Assembly: GCA_021307315.1 (NCBI GenBank)
Contig: JAJSPD010000024.1
Coordinates: forward strand, 372,001-436,000
From: Bisporella sp. PMI_857
Lineage: Eukaryota > Ascomycota > Leotiomycetes > Helotiales > Helotiaceae
Direction of reading: 5' to 3'
DNA length: 64,000 bases
Part shown: in pieces, positions 1-11,007 of the stretch
Layout of the letters: the number at the start of each line of letters is the position of its first letter
How positions within the stretch are numbered: the stretch's first letter is position 1
Made by a program: the position numbers and the translations under genes
Notes under the pieces: model-generated
Database searches by the model: none
Seen by the model: the letters and a program-made list of their open reading frames with translations, nothing else
What the model was told of the DNA's origin: nothing

Positions 1-460
1 ATATCGAATACCTTACTGTAATCCAGACATGGGAATGGAGTTCTTTCTCATCGGTCGCTCTAGGAAAGAGGATGCTGACACACTCTATTTCGTTCCGTCA
101 TTCAGCCCTGCGATTAAAGGCGCCGCACAATCGTCATTCTATGTTGCCTAGCAGAATTAGTATCAAAAGTTATACAACAGCAGGCTGCAATGAACACGAA
201 TTTACAGACGAGATGCTAAAACACCGGCAGCAAGTGTTTGCCGTGCTCCACCTCCGGGGAAGAGTTGTGCCGACGATAGTGTCCGGGGCAAGTTTCCTTC
301 TACGTGTTCCCTTTGCGTAGCAGGTATATATTCTACTTTCTATTTTCAATTGCTCAATCGAACTTTATCCATCTCTCAATTTCGTTTCCGTGCCAGTCTG
401 GAACCTATAACCACCGAAGCAGAGCCATATCACCAGCCAAAGACATCCACAAGCACAACA
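1..460. other. Left-edge sequence and MGST3-like gene promoter/leader
   Basis: I see no convincing gene here. The short open frames overlap each other and have no recognisable motifs. The last ~100 bases before the ATG at 461 are C/A-rich (CACAAGCACAACA-like), as expected for a fungal 5' leader, so the right part probably serves as promoter and leader for the MGST-like gene. Confidence 0.5.
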
Positions 461-1005
461 ATGGCAACCGTCACCATCGATCCCAACTACGGGTACGTCA
501 ATCTCATATTCCCAATGCCGAGCATGCAATTGGCATACTGCTCGCTACTTGAAAGTGAGAGACTGCTAACACGCAAATCAGCTATGTCCTCGTGGTGGCA
601 GCCTCCTCCTTCATCCTCAACTCTCTGCACTCCGCCCAAGTTGGCAAGTTTCGCAAAGCAGCGAAAGTCGCCTACCCAGCAGCCTATGCGCCGTCTGCCC
701 GCACCGACAACGAAGCCTACCTCTTCAACTGCGCGCAGCGCGCGCATGCAAATTACATCGAGAACCAGCCATCCTTCTTAGGCGCGCTCCTCCTCGCCGG
801 TTTTGGATACCCAGTGAGCGCTGGAGTGTTGGGTGGCGTGTGGGTGGTTAGCCGCTTTGCGTATATGAAGGGGTATGTGAACGGGAAGAAGGAGAATGGG
901 CGGGGACGGTATGCCGGGGGTTTGGGGATGCTGCAGCATGTTTCGATAATTGGGTTGACGGGTATGGTGGCTTGGAAGGGTGTGCAGATGGTATTGGGAA
1001 AATAA
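461..1005 (+). CDS. Microsomal glutathione S-transferase 3-like (MAPEG family) protein
   Basis: This is a small integral membrane enzyme of the MAPEG family (MGST3-type), which conjugates glutathione to lipophilic electrophiles or reduces lipid hydroperoxides in the ER or outer mitochondrial membrane. Two exons, 461-492 and 582-1005, give 151 aa, the usual family length. The 89-nt intron begins GTACGT and ends GCTAAC..TCAG. The N-terminus (MATVTIDPNYGYVLVVAASS) matches the family's short lead into TM1. The loop carrying FNCAQRAHANYIEN, followed by SFLGALLLAGFGYP, is the typical MAPEG signature region, and GYV..GRGRYAGGLG precedes the last TM helix. The ATG follows an A/C-rich leader. The exact substrate cannot be read from sequence. 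Confidence 0.9.
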
Positions 1006-1344
1006 GGCGGTAGAAATATATAGGTGATTAGAATGTATGAGATATGTCCTGCTAGAGACTTTGTGAGCCGTTTTTAAAGTATTGTTGAGTTTGATGAAGA
1101 ATTGTCCGGAAATCAGCAACCCTATGCATCGATATACTTCGCCTGAGATATGACTCGATGCCAAATACTGTATCTAGGTTGCTGTCCAAGAAACAACGCT
1201 CAATTCTGGGAGGATGTGGTCATAATGCCTTCAGGCGAAACTTCAAGAGATTGATATTCTATATCTACCCAAACCCGATTTTCCTTGAGGGGGTATTAAA
1301 TAATAGACCCAATTTCATAATTCATAAACTCATAACCCGACAAA
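1006..1344. other. Convergent 3' intergenic region
   Basis: This lies between the 3' end of the MGST-like gene (+) and that of the Pol4 gene (-). It is AT-rich, and I see no gene. It presumably holds both 3' UTRs and polyadenylation signals. Confidence 0.5.
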
Positions 1345-3255
1345 TTATCCTGTGCACCTCTCTGTTGGATCTCTCCACTCCAACTTCAGCCCCTTGAAAA
1401 CCTTCTTCTCTTTCTCCAGAAGATCGGTCTCATCACCCTCGAAATCTATCCACTTCCCCGTCTCTCTGTTTACCACACCTGTGCTATCAAACTTGAGCGG
1501 CGGATTCAGCGTACGCACATACTTTCTCAAGTCCCTCTCAAACTGCGTTCCGCCGCTCCAGCCAAGGATCGCACACCCGGCCGTCTTCCAAGGGCTGATA
1601 ATGATGTCCACCCTCCTCTTTGGATTCCGCACGTTAGGATCAGGTTTGCCGTCTGGAAGGAGGAGAGAGGCGTTTTGCCATACGACGAGGGCTTTGTCAA
1701 GAGTGTCAAAGCCGCTACCTGAGCGCGGCATGCTGCCCTTCCAGGTGACGGGGGCTTGGCCACGGTGGCTATTACGGGTAGTAAGGGACAGACGTTGTGT
1801 GATCCACAGGTCTTTGCCTAGGTCGTAGACGATCTCGTCTATGAAGTCTTTCGTGGCTTCTTTATCTGGATGGGTGAGGATGACATCCACGTCTCCTGAC
1901 ATAGACTTTCCTCTACGATACCCGCCCGTGATGACCATCTGAAAGCCTTTTTGAATCTTGTTCGCATATTGCAAGACGACTGCACCAATCTGCTCCACTT
2001 CCGCACGGGGAATCTTCTCCTTAAAATCATCGTAGTACTTTACTCCGACCCGTTGATTCTCGGTCAAAGACTCCCAATTCATAATCAAATCATCTAGATC
2101 TCTCCATCCCCTCCTATAGAAGTCCCGGGCCGTCTTCTCAGCCACGTCATAGATATCGTAGAATATCTTCAGCGATTGAAACTTCTCATCATGCTTAAGC
2201 TCATCAACTTCCCTAATCCGCCCAGTGGTCTTCCATTCCTCAAAGAGTGCAGCGTGCGAAGGGCCACAGCCAGGTAAGCGCTCGACTTCATGCCAGGAGG
2301 TAATGGTGTAAGGATATGCGGCGACCGCAGCCATAGCCTTCGATTTCGCGTCTGCGGATATGCGGTCATCTAGCATCAATATTCTTTTGTCACGAAGGTT
2401 TCTGAGCTGGTTGATGAACTCGTCATTTGCGCTATTGAGAGGAGTTTTCCATTGACACGAGTATGGAGAGCTATAGAAAGGAGGCAAAAGCGGAAGGTTC
2501 GTGGCTATTTCATAGTCTTCGGTACTCTCTTCGTGAAGCAGCGGCGGTCGTTGACTGCTCTGACTATTCTGACTCCTGTGATTACGCCCATGCGTTTTAT
2601 GTTGAAATTTATTCTCACGCGGAGGGGTATCGGCTCTAGCCCTAGCTAAGATGTTCTCTTTCTTCTCTCGCTGTGGGAGAAGAGTCGCTGTCTGGGTATA
2701 TAGGAAGGGTTTCTCCTTCAGAATACCTTCCCATATTAAGTATTTTGGCGTGTTTGTAGGGAGGAGTTTCCCAGCTTTGATGGAGTCCAGATACCAATTT
2801 AGTTTAAGGAATTTGGCAGTGTTGCTACTGAACAAGTCGTCTTCGCCACTGGCTAGATTAGATGACTTTGAGAAACATAGTTTTGCAGTCCTTCTTCTTT
2901 TTGGTGACTCGTCCTCCTCAGACTCTGTACTTGAATCCAGAACAATAAGTTCTTGGCCATCCGAAGTTTTGCTCAATTTCCTCCGTTTGTTCGGTCTCTG
3001 CTCAGGTGTGTCGTTGACGTTACTAACCGTATCAAAATTCTCTACATTATGTATTGATATTGGCTCTACACCCAAACGTTCCAACTCCAGAATCACGCGT
3101 CGCTCTTTAGTGACACCCTTGGCTAGTATAATTTTTGCCTCTCGAACATTGTAGCGAAGTGTCTCTTTGCCTATCTGTTTCTCCAGCGGTATAAGCTTGT
3201 CGATAGGCAGGTGCTCGTTATGAAGCAAGTAGATGGGCGGGAACCTAAGCTCCAT
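1345..3255 (-). CDS. POL4: DNA polymerase X family (Pol4 / Pol beta-lambda type)
   Basis: This gap-filling DNA polymerase of family X acts in non-homologous end joining and base-excision repair in the nucleus. The single exon gives 636 aa from the ATG at 3255. The N-terminal ~110 residues look like a BRCT domain, starting FPPIYLLHNEHLP with a later W in LNWYLDSIKAGKLLP. A low-complexity linker follows, then the Pol beta-like 8-kDa region (HEVERLPGCGPSHAALFEEW), fingers, and the catalytic palm GGYRRGKSMSGDVDV. Predicted metal-binding aspartates are D455, D457 and D550 (RRVDIIISPW). I prefer the ATG at 3255 because fungal Pol4 proteins begin close to the FPPI-like BRCT strand. An in-frame ATG at 3495 would add 80 residues that look non-conserved. 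It converges on the MGST-like gene. Confidence 0.92.
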   Translation of the reverse strand: MELRFPPIYLLHNEHLPIDKLIPLEKQIGKETLRYNVREAKIILAKGVTKERRVILELERLGVEPISIHNVENFDTVSNVNDTPEQRPNKRRKLSKTSDGQELIVLDSSTESEEDESPKRRRTAKLCFSKSSNLASGEDDLFSSNTAKFLKLNWYLDSIKAGKLLPTNTPKYLIWEGILKEKPFLYTQTATLLPQREKKENILARARADTPPRENKFQHKTHGRNHRSQNSQSSQRPPLLHEESTEDYEIATNLPLLPPFYSSPYSCQWKTPLNSANDEFINQLRNLRDKRILMLDDRISADAKSKAMAAVAAYPYTITSWHEVERLPGCGPSHAALFEEWKTTGRIREVDELKHDEKFQSLKIFYDIYDVAEKTARDFYRRGWRDLDDLIMNWESLTENQRVGVKYYDDFKEKIPRAEVEQIGAVVLQYANKIQKGFQMVITGGYRRGKSMSGDVDVILTHPDKEATKDFIDEIVYDLGKDLWITQRLSLTTRNSHRGQAPVTWKGSMPRSGSGFDTLDKALVVWQNASLLLPDGKPDPNVRNPKRRVDIIISPWKTAGCAILGWSGGTQFERDLRKYVRTLNPPLKFDSTGVVNRETGKWIDFEGDETDLLEKEKKVFKGLKLEWRDPTERCTG

Positions 3256-3664
3256 CTTTGAGCAACGCAAATCATGGAGAAATAGTAATTGGAAGTTTTT
3301 CGTGTGGAGAGGAGCTTTCTGTGTAATGGTGTGAGGTATTACTATAAATGGTGGGGTTCGTGATGACGACCACGGCTTGTTTTTACAAAGCAAGCGAGCA
3401 AGCGCCTTCAATCGTGGTCCTCGAGCCGGAGTCACACGGCGATCGACATAATCTAAAATAATGAATAGGCAATCCTGATAAGATGGCAATATCACTATAA
3501 TTGCTTACTTTGCAGGCTATAAACTTATTAGCCACTTCTAATGGGTCGTAAGGATTATTTTGGGGACAGTTTCACTCTTCAATCATTAATATATGAACCA
3601 TTAGCTTGCTGACAAAAAGCGCAGTTGCTCTACTTTTAGTTGTTTGCTCAATCTATATCTAAGC

Positions 3665-4913
3665 TCAGACATCCTCAAACTCTATATTGTCCTCATCGCT
3701 TTCTTCATGGTCCTCAACCTTAATCTTTTTAGTGGACCTGCCATCATCCCCGCCAGTTGGAGTCGATGTCGCAGGAGTTGCTGCTGCACTTCCCGTCATA
3801 ACATCCTCAAATCCAAAATCCTCTTCTTCATCCTCGCTATCATCATCGTCTTCTTCTTCTTGCTCCTTCTCCGCCTCCTTGGCTTGTTCAGCCTTGAGCT
3901 GAGCGAAGTAGTTATCAATCTCAGAAGGATCACCATTGGCTGATGAAGTATCAACATCTTTCTTGTCTTCTATACCTAGCGTTTGAGACGCTTGGACGCT
4001 TGTCTGGCCTCCAAATTTGACCTGCTCTCCAGTAATAGTGCTGTGCGTGAAATGCTGAGGCATAGCATTCTGAGCCGCAACCTTTTCTTTTCGGGCTCGC
4101 TCAGCTGCCAAGTCCGCTTCTGATGGGCCATCTCCTGTCGTAAGAGTGACCGCAATCTTGGTGGGTCCTGTATTAGCCATCCCTTTTACAGCTGTTGGCT
4201 TGTGATTGGTAGCATCAAGAGGAGCCGATTCAACAGCCAAATTAGATGCATCTCGAATAACTTTGACAGCATTGGCAAGTGCTTTGTCAAAGCTATTTTC
4301 TGGAATGATGACCTGGTCAATTTTTGGCAGCATATCGGTAATGAATCGAAATTGAGCGTTCAACTTTGTAGACTGTTCGTGGCCTCCTTGATTGTTTCCG
4401 GTGTCGCGCTTCAGAGTAAATCCGCAATTAGAACAATTGAAACCTTCTTGTCCGTGGGTGAATGATAGTACGTCCATTATCGTGTACTCGGCCTTGCATC
4501 TAGTGCAGAAGTACTCCTTCCTCTCCTCGGCCGGAATCGTAGTGCCTTGAACTGCCTTATCGATTGAGTACATCCGCCATTTGATCGCATCAATGGTAGC
4601 GCGGTAATCAATATAATAATAGGTACGATTCATTGGACGCTGTTGACCTTCTTTGATCTCGGGGCGGGTATGTCTGGAGTAATCAGTTTAAGTCATTGCG
4701 ATGGAGCGACAACAGCCCATACACAGATAGAAACCGGTCCTCCTTCAGTCTACCACAAAGCTTGTGAAGCTCCTTGGTATTCATGCTCATCAAGTATGCC
4801 AAATCATCGTCGCGCAGTGCCGAATGTACTATTAAGGCATCAACAACAAGGATGTGCTTTGTATCGTAGAATGCGCGCATGCAGTTCCGAATGAGAATTT
4901 GAGCCAGATCCAT
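3665..4913 (-). CDS. TFA1: Transcription initiation factor IIE subunit alpha
   Basis: This is the large subunit of general factor TFIIE, which recruits and regulates TFIIH at RNA polymerase II promoters. Exons 4723-4913 and 3665-4673 give 399 aa. The 49-nt intron (4674-4722) joins ..DRFLSV to HTRPEIKEGQQRPMNRTYYY, an unbroken family signature. The N-terminal winged helix (DLAQILIRNCMRAFYDTKHI, ALRDDDLAYLMSMNTKELHK) is followed by the zinc ribbon with Cys at about 120, 123, 144 and 147. The C-terminus is strongly acidic (runs of D/E), as in other TFIIE-alpha proteins, and ends DEDNIEFEDV. The ATG at 4913 sits right before the conserved first helix. The gene is divergent from PUS1 with 449 bp between the start codons. 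Confidence 0.94.
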
Positions 4914-5362
4914 GGTGACTGCGGTACGATGCTAGAACAAAGCCAGCAAACCTGCGGACCACGGGGGAAAGTGGAGAGAATCGAGGCAGCTTCAGGATAC
5001 TTTCTGCATATCAGGACGACTAGTGGTTATCAGGCTGTATATGGGCCAAAAGTCTCAAGGGATGAATAATGAAGAGGAGCGCATCATTTATTCACTGCCG
5101 ACAGACTGACCAGTGCTGTCAGAGGAGTTAGTGAAAGTGGACAAGGACGCAGTGATAACGCTGTGCACAGAACAAAGTGAGATGCGAAGAAAATGGTTTC
5201 CTAATCAAGGTTGAGGGAGCCTTGCATTTAAGGCTAAACTTGATCAGGCAAGGCGCAGCCTTGTGTCTTCCATCGAGAATTTCATTACTATCTCTGAGCA
5301 TATGTTCCTGGAGAACATGTTCACCTTCTACGTGGAATGTATAGCATATTGCGATTTTCAAA
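4914..5362. promoter_or_regulatory. Shared divergent promoter of TFIIE-alpha and PUS1 genes
   Basis: This 449-bp gap lies between two divergent housekeeping genes, so it must hold both promoters and 5' leaders. I see no clear TATA box on either side. Small open frames here lack support. Confidence 0.6.
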
Positions 5363-7639
5363 ATGGACGAAGCCCGTCCCACAGCTGGTCCAGCAAAGAC
5401 TGAGAGCAGTAAGTCATTCCAAATCTCCCGCAAGACGAAAACTAGCACGCTCTTCGTTCAATCCCACTTCACTGCCAGAGTGATACAGTTGACTATTGCC
5501 CGAGTCCTTCGAACGAGTACTAATGCTACTTCTTCCAATAGGTGGCGAGAAGGCCAATGGGGGCTCGTCGCATAGCAACCGCAGGGGAGGTAGATTACAA
5601 GGCAGAGGTGGAGGCCGTGGTGGGCGAGGCAGAGGCCAGAGCCACCAGAAAAATTTTGGTTCCAGTGATAGAGGTGGGCGACATAAGAAGACCGATATGG
5701 GCCGGGGCGAGTACAAGTATGTCAACATGATAATCAGTCGAATGTCATGGCTAACTAATCAAGTCGAGCTGATATAGACAAACGCAAGCGCAATGCTGAA
5801 TCGCAGGCAAAGCGCCGCCAGTTGGATGAAGAGAATGGCGGGAGCTCAGCGATCTTCACAAAAGAAGAAATTGAGGCTGAAGGCCGAAAGCCCAAGAAGA
5901 AGGTTGCAGTGATGATTGGGTATGCAGGTTCTGGCTACAAAGGAATGCAGATCAATGACAAGGAGAAAACGATTGAAGGTGACCTCTTCAGCGCATTCGT
6001 TAAGTCTGGCGCTATATCCAAGGCCAATGCAGATGACCCTAAAAAGTCCTCTCTAGTTCGATGTGCCCGAACAGATAAAGGTGTCCATGCCGCAGGAAAT
6101 GTCATTTCTTTGAAACTAATTGTGGAGGATCCTAAAATCGTCGAAAAGATCAACGAGCATTTGCCGCCTCAAATTCGAGTTTGGGGCATACAGCGAACAA
6201 ATGGATCTTTTAGCTGCTACCAGACTTGCGACTCGAGGTGGTATGAATATCTCATCCCAACATTCTCCTTCCTTCCACCATATGGAGAGAGTTACCTGGG
6301 CAAGAAATTACTTGAATCTGCCGAGAAGGAAGGAGTCCTTGAAGATTATAAAGAAAGACAAAAGGATGGAACTGCTTTCTGGGAAGATTTCGAGGAGAAC
6401 TACCTGAAGCCCATTCTGGATAAACTTGATCCCGAGTTGCAAACTGAAGTAATATCTACAATTAATAGTTCGGAAGAATCAGATCAGCCAGAGAAGCGAA
6501 CTGAAGAACAGAATACCGGAAATACCGTCCCAAAAGATGAGGCTAACCAAGAGGACCAGCCGAATGCAAACGATTTGGTTTTGGAGACCATCAAGCCAGA
6601 AAACTCTCAAGCGGACAAGCCTGAGAGTGAGGGTGAGTTGCGGAAACGAAAAGCCTCGGAAGGTATGCTATTTTATAGGCCTATTTTTTTCTTGGCACTA
6701 ACAGCGCCATTAGAATTAGATAAGGGAATGGAAGATTCACTTTCAAGCAAACGTCAGCGGACTAGTCCCGGAAGCGATAATACTAAGTCAGACGCGGAAA
6801 CGACACCCAAAGTTGGAGGAAGCAAAGAGAGCGATGGCCAGGCTGTATTAGAAGATCAGCCAGAGGTCAGCAAGTCGGTTGTGACACCATTAGAAGCAGC
6901 TGTCAAAGAAGTCAAAGCAGCATTCATAACTGCCAAAAAGGCTTACCGCATCTCTGACGAACGACGACAACGGGTCCAGGAAGTCTTGAACATGTACCTG
7001 GGAACACGCAACTTCCACAACTATACTATCCAAAAGAAGTTCTCTGATGCGTCTGCTAAGCGAGTCATTCGGTCCTTCAGGGTTGGAGATGATCCTGTGA
7101 TTATCAATAATACCGAATGGCTATCTATAAAAGTCCATGGGCAATCATTTATGATGCATCAGATCCGGAAAATGGTGGGCATGGCAGCTCTGGTTGTAAG
7201 ATGCGGTTCTCCAATGAGTATAGTCAATGAAAGCTATACAGCTGCTACTATAAGTATTCCTAAAGCGCCAGGACTTGGACTCCTACTCGAGAGACCTGTG
7301 TTTCAGACATATAACGATAGAGCTATGAAGGATTACAGCCGGGAGAAGATCGATTTCGACAAGTTTAAGAAGGAAATAGACGAATTCAAGCAACGAGAAA
7401 TTTATGATCGGATATTTAGGGAGGAGGAGCGGGACCATCAGTAAGCCGTCATCCGAAATTTCAGTTATGCTTTTGTTAATATGGTTAGGTTCCATTCCTT
7501 TTTCCATCACATCGATCATTATCGCACGGAACACTTTTTGTGGGTGACCGCATCAGGTCTTTCCGCTGCGAAGCAAAGTCAGGCAAGAAAGGAAGATAAC
7601 AGCGACGACGAGGTCGACATCAATGGCGAAGAAGGATGA
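5363..7639 (+). CDS. PUS1: tRNA pseudouridine synthase Pus1
   Basis: This TruA-family enzyme isomerises uridines in tRNA (and some snRNA/mRNA) to pseudouridine, mainly in the nucleus. Five exons (5363-5408, 5542-5716, 5764-6662, 6714-7440, 7489-7639) give 665 aa. The N-terminus has a Gly/Arg-rich RGG-like patch (RGGRLQGRGGGRGGRGRG) probably used for RNA binding or localisation. The catalytic motif RCARTDKGVHAAGN places the nucleophilic Asp at about residue 178. Conserved later blocks are TRNFHNYT and MMHQIRKMVG. A charged insert of about 150 residues splits the domain, as in fungal Pus1. The last exon was recovered by splicing over a stop at 7442: DHQ continues as FHSFFHHIDHYRTEHFLWVT, the conserved C-terminal block. 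Intron 6663-6713 is 51 nt, stop-free and 3n. Confidence 0.93.
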
Positions 7640-8852
7640 GTATTCAGGCCATATGAGGCGGGCGAGCATCAGGAGAGGACCACTGCGATACCGCGCTAAG
7701 AATCAATATTGCCTAGAAAGAACAAGACCAACTCCAAAATAATCACTTAACGAGATATAAAAATGTCTCATGAATATGGCCATATAGATGCAGTCGGAAT
7801 GTTATCATATATCCTGCTACTAAGGAGATATACGTGGCTATGTAATAGAGCCACAGGATCATCTTAGACCACTAGCAGCATGAGTCAATGGAGCCGTTCC
7901 CAGCTATCAAAATCACTATTATTTGTCTCTTAAGAACTAACCAATTGAAAAAGCGAAGGCGGTATCTGTTTTCTATTTCCTAATATCTTTGCTTCTGATG
8001 TCTTATTTTGGGCATTCGTGCGAAGATGTGGGTTAGCTTCGTTGTCAGCGAGAGTTTGCAGAGCAAGAAATCATTCCCAGTTACATGCGCCTTTGCAAGA
8101 GGTGTCTGGTTGCGGTCACTTCTGCCCATAAACACCTCCAACCTCTCGAGAAGTTAAATTATACTTTTTAATCTTTGGTGATGGCTGCAATATTCAAAGT
8201 TAATGGCTTTGAAGACTGGCTCTGACGTGCTTCTCAATAGGCACCAATTCAAAGGACTCATAAGCTCCGGACCGATTTATGTTTGGTGAGTGACACCTTT
8301 TGATTAACCCCGTCTCCAATTTTTCCTTCCCGCTGGCCATCGGAGACCTTGCCTAACTTAATATAAACGCCTAAATTATAGAGCCCAAGGGGAGGGGTGG
8401 TATGGAGTCATGAGTGGTGAGTAAAGGGATAATTGATAGAGATTCACGCTATCGCAGTTAGTGTAAACATGGTGGCCCATGAATCTCGTCTGGCCCATTC
8501 AAACAAAACCACAATACACTATCTACCAATGTAATGTTTGACCAATGTAATGTTTGACCAATGTAATGTTTGACCAATGTAATGTTTGAGAGAAAGGGGC
8601 ATATTACTAGAACAAGACAAATAAGCGAGTTTACAAATTCACCTCAAAAGTGGCGTTATCTCCAATACCTCAAAAGCGGGGAGATCCGTGATGACTATGC
8701 AGACAGCACGGAATGCGGCGCGGAAATGTCACCGCACCTGGTCAAGCATTGGTCATCCCGTAAGCACCGGTACAATAGTATTCTGCCGTTTTGTTGATGG
8801 TAATTTTGCTCCGTCAATCTGATTGAGATCTCGGATTGAATTATCTAAGACC
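7640..8852. other. Intergenic region and promoter of the lactate dehydrogenase-like gene
   Basis: No gene seen. The left part is the AT-rich 3' flank of PUS1. The right part holds a four-copy tandem repeat (8525-8588), annotated separately. Confidence 0.5.
8525..8588. repeat. Four perfect tandem copies of a 16-bp CCAAT-containing unit
   Basis: The unit accaatgtaatgtttg is repeated four times without mismatch at 8525, 8541, 8557 and 8573. Each copy contains CCAAT, the core site of the fungal HapB/C/E (CBC) complex. The array ends 264 bp before the start codon of the downstream cytochrome b5/FMN dehydrogenase gene. A role in regulating that gene is inference. Confidence 0.9.
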
Positions 8853-10405
8853 ATGTTGAAGTGGGAGGAAGTGGCAAAGCATCAGACGAGACAGTCGTGT
8901 TGGGTGGTGATCCAAGGCAAAATTTACGACCTGACAAGCTTTATAGACGAGCATCCTGGCGGCGCACAGAGTATCTTGAGATTCGCAGGAAAGGATGGGA
9001 CGGAAGAGTATGAAGGTTTCCACCCGGCAGGAACTATTGAGAAGACACTCTCTCCAGGTCGGTTTGTCATGAACTCCAATACCTGAGTATCAGCTAAACT
9101 CTCTCGTCTTTTTAGAGCATCATCTTGGGTTTGTCGATCCCGCTACCATCCCAGTGGTGTCTAAAACTGCTGCTGTTCCAGCTGCCAAGAATGATGAGTC
9201 CAAAGTAGTGCCCATTTCTCTCATCATGAACCTGAACGACTTCGAGCGAGAAGCTCAAAAACTCGTCTCGCAACGTGCATGGGCTTACTTTCACTCCGCA
9301 GCAGACTCGCTGCAATCTTTTCATACCAACATCTCAGAATGGAAGAAGGTGTCCTTACGGCCGCGTGTCCTGCGTAATGTGTCATATGTTGACATGCAAA
9401 GGACTATCATGGGCCAAAAAAGTAGCTTACCGTTTTTCATAGCACCAGCTGCTTTGGCCAGACTAGCGCATCCGGATGGTGAAAAGTGCTTAGCATGGGC
9501 AGCAGGGATAAAAGGTATTCCATACTGCACGAGCAGTTATGCTTCGGTGTCGCATGAGGACATTGCGGCAGCTTTAGCAGAGAAAAAAGGAGGGCATCTA
9601 TTCTTCCAACTCTATGTCTCGAAATCCAAGGAGAGTGCAATCGAAACAATAACTGAAGCCCGAAGGCTTGGCTACAAAGCTTTGATGGTCACGGTAGATA
9701 CCCCTGTGCTAGGTAAGCGAGAAGAAGATGAGCTGCAGCAAGCAAAAGACCAGATTGCGAATGGATTCGTTCCACCGCCATGGACAGCTCATGAAGTTGA
9801 TGACGGTGAAAAGCCAATTTTACGTAGCTTTCATTCGACGACTCTTAATTGGGAGGATCTGATATGGATAAGAGAAGCTTGGGGTGATGCACCGTTGGTT
9901 TTAAAGGGTATCCAGACTGCGGAGGATGCCAAACAAGCTGCAGATTCTGGAGTGGTTGACGGAATATATCTTAGCAACCATGGCGGAAGACAGATTGACG
10001 ATGGCCCAAGTTCAATCCGCACTTTGCTTGAGATTCGAAAATTCTGTCCTGAGGTTTTGAGTAAGGTGGAAGTAGTTCTAGATGGTGGTGTAAGGCGAGG
10101 AGCAGATATCTTGAAAGCTTTGTGTCTAGGAGCCTCGGCTGTATCTTTAGGACGCCCGTTTATGTATGCAATCGGAGGCTATGGGACTGAGGGAGCCGTG
10201 AAAGCTATACAGAGTATGTATGCGCCTTCCCATGCGTTGATTAATTGAGCTAACAGTCTAAGTTTTGAGTGATGAAATTGAGACTACCATGAGGCTACTC
10301 GGAGTCACCTCGCTTTCTCAACTGAACCCAGAATACGTAAATTTTGCAACTCTGGAACGGGATCTCCCACGAAGTATTAGGGAACTTCCCTTAAGCAAGC
10401 TTTAG
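8853..10405 (+). CDS. Cytochrome b5 + FMN-dependent alpha-hydroxy acid dehydrogenase (cytochrome b2-like)
   Basis: This flavocytochrome b2-type enzyme probably oxidises L-lactate or a related 2-hydroxy acid, passing electrons from FMN to its b5 heme. Exons 8853-9057, 9116-10213 and 10263-10405 give 481 aa. Cytochrome b5 domain at residues 2-80: heme ligands H34 (DEHPGG) and H57 (EGFHPAG). FMN_dh domain from about 105: [14 protein letters not shown] start, catalytic-site His about H357 in [15 protein letters not shown], and [17 protein letters not shown] for phosphate binding. The last exon restores the C-terminal block [20 protein letters not shown]. The frame has a stop (TGA, 8820-8822) ten codons before the ATG, and the b5 domain begins at residue 2, so no mitochondrial presequence is visible. 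It may act in the cytosol, unlike yeast Cyb2. Confidence 0.88.
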
Positions 10406-11007
10406 TCTGGTAATACTACTTATCACCCAACTGTTTAGAAGCCATATGTGAATCGTCTCCCAGATTGGTAAAGTGAAAGTCCATGAGAATATTAAAATTT
10501 GTCGAGCTTTCGAAGGAAGATCGTGACAATGTGCAAAAGACTATTGTACAGTTCAATATGGGACTTTATGATAATCAGACAAATACTTGTGTTCAATTAT
10601 TCACTGGAATGAAAAGAGCAACCCAATATTACTAATGCTTACTATTTAATGCTTACAAACAACCAGAGAATACAATAAGGCACTTCACGGCTCGCACGTC
10701 TGAACACAAAAGATGATTTCAGGCTTCAATAACCTTATGTCTAGTCCAAACACCACTGCAGCGTCATTATAAGCTCAGTTTATAAGTGGTTATTTCTTTT
10801 AATTGGTTAGCTTGAGGATAAGTGAATAAGATCAAATAGTGCTGAAAGAGCACTACATAACAGAAATAAATCTTCTCCTAAAGATCGTCAACAAAACAGG
10901 AACCACAAGTAGAGCAGAAACTTCAAAGTTATCTATTGCTAATAATTGTAAAATTTGGGTTTAATATACCTTTTCAAGCATCGTTCCAACAAATCAAATC
11001 ACACCAA
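10406..11007. other. AT-rich intergenic region upstream of the tRNA gene
   Basis: Markedly AT-rich with no open frame worth naming. Short direct repeats (aatgcttac at about 10633 and 10650) are visible. It could include decayed mobile-element sequence, as is common beside fungal tRNA genes, but I see no terminal repeats or coding remnant. Confidence 0.4.

Noticed and set aside
3256..3495. 80-residue N-terminal extension of Pol4 from an upstream in-frame ATG
   Set aside because: The extension looks non-conserved, and fungal Pol4 proteins start near the BRCT strand at the ATG 3255.
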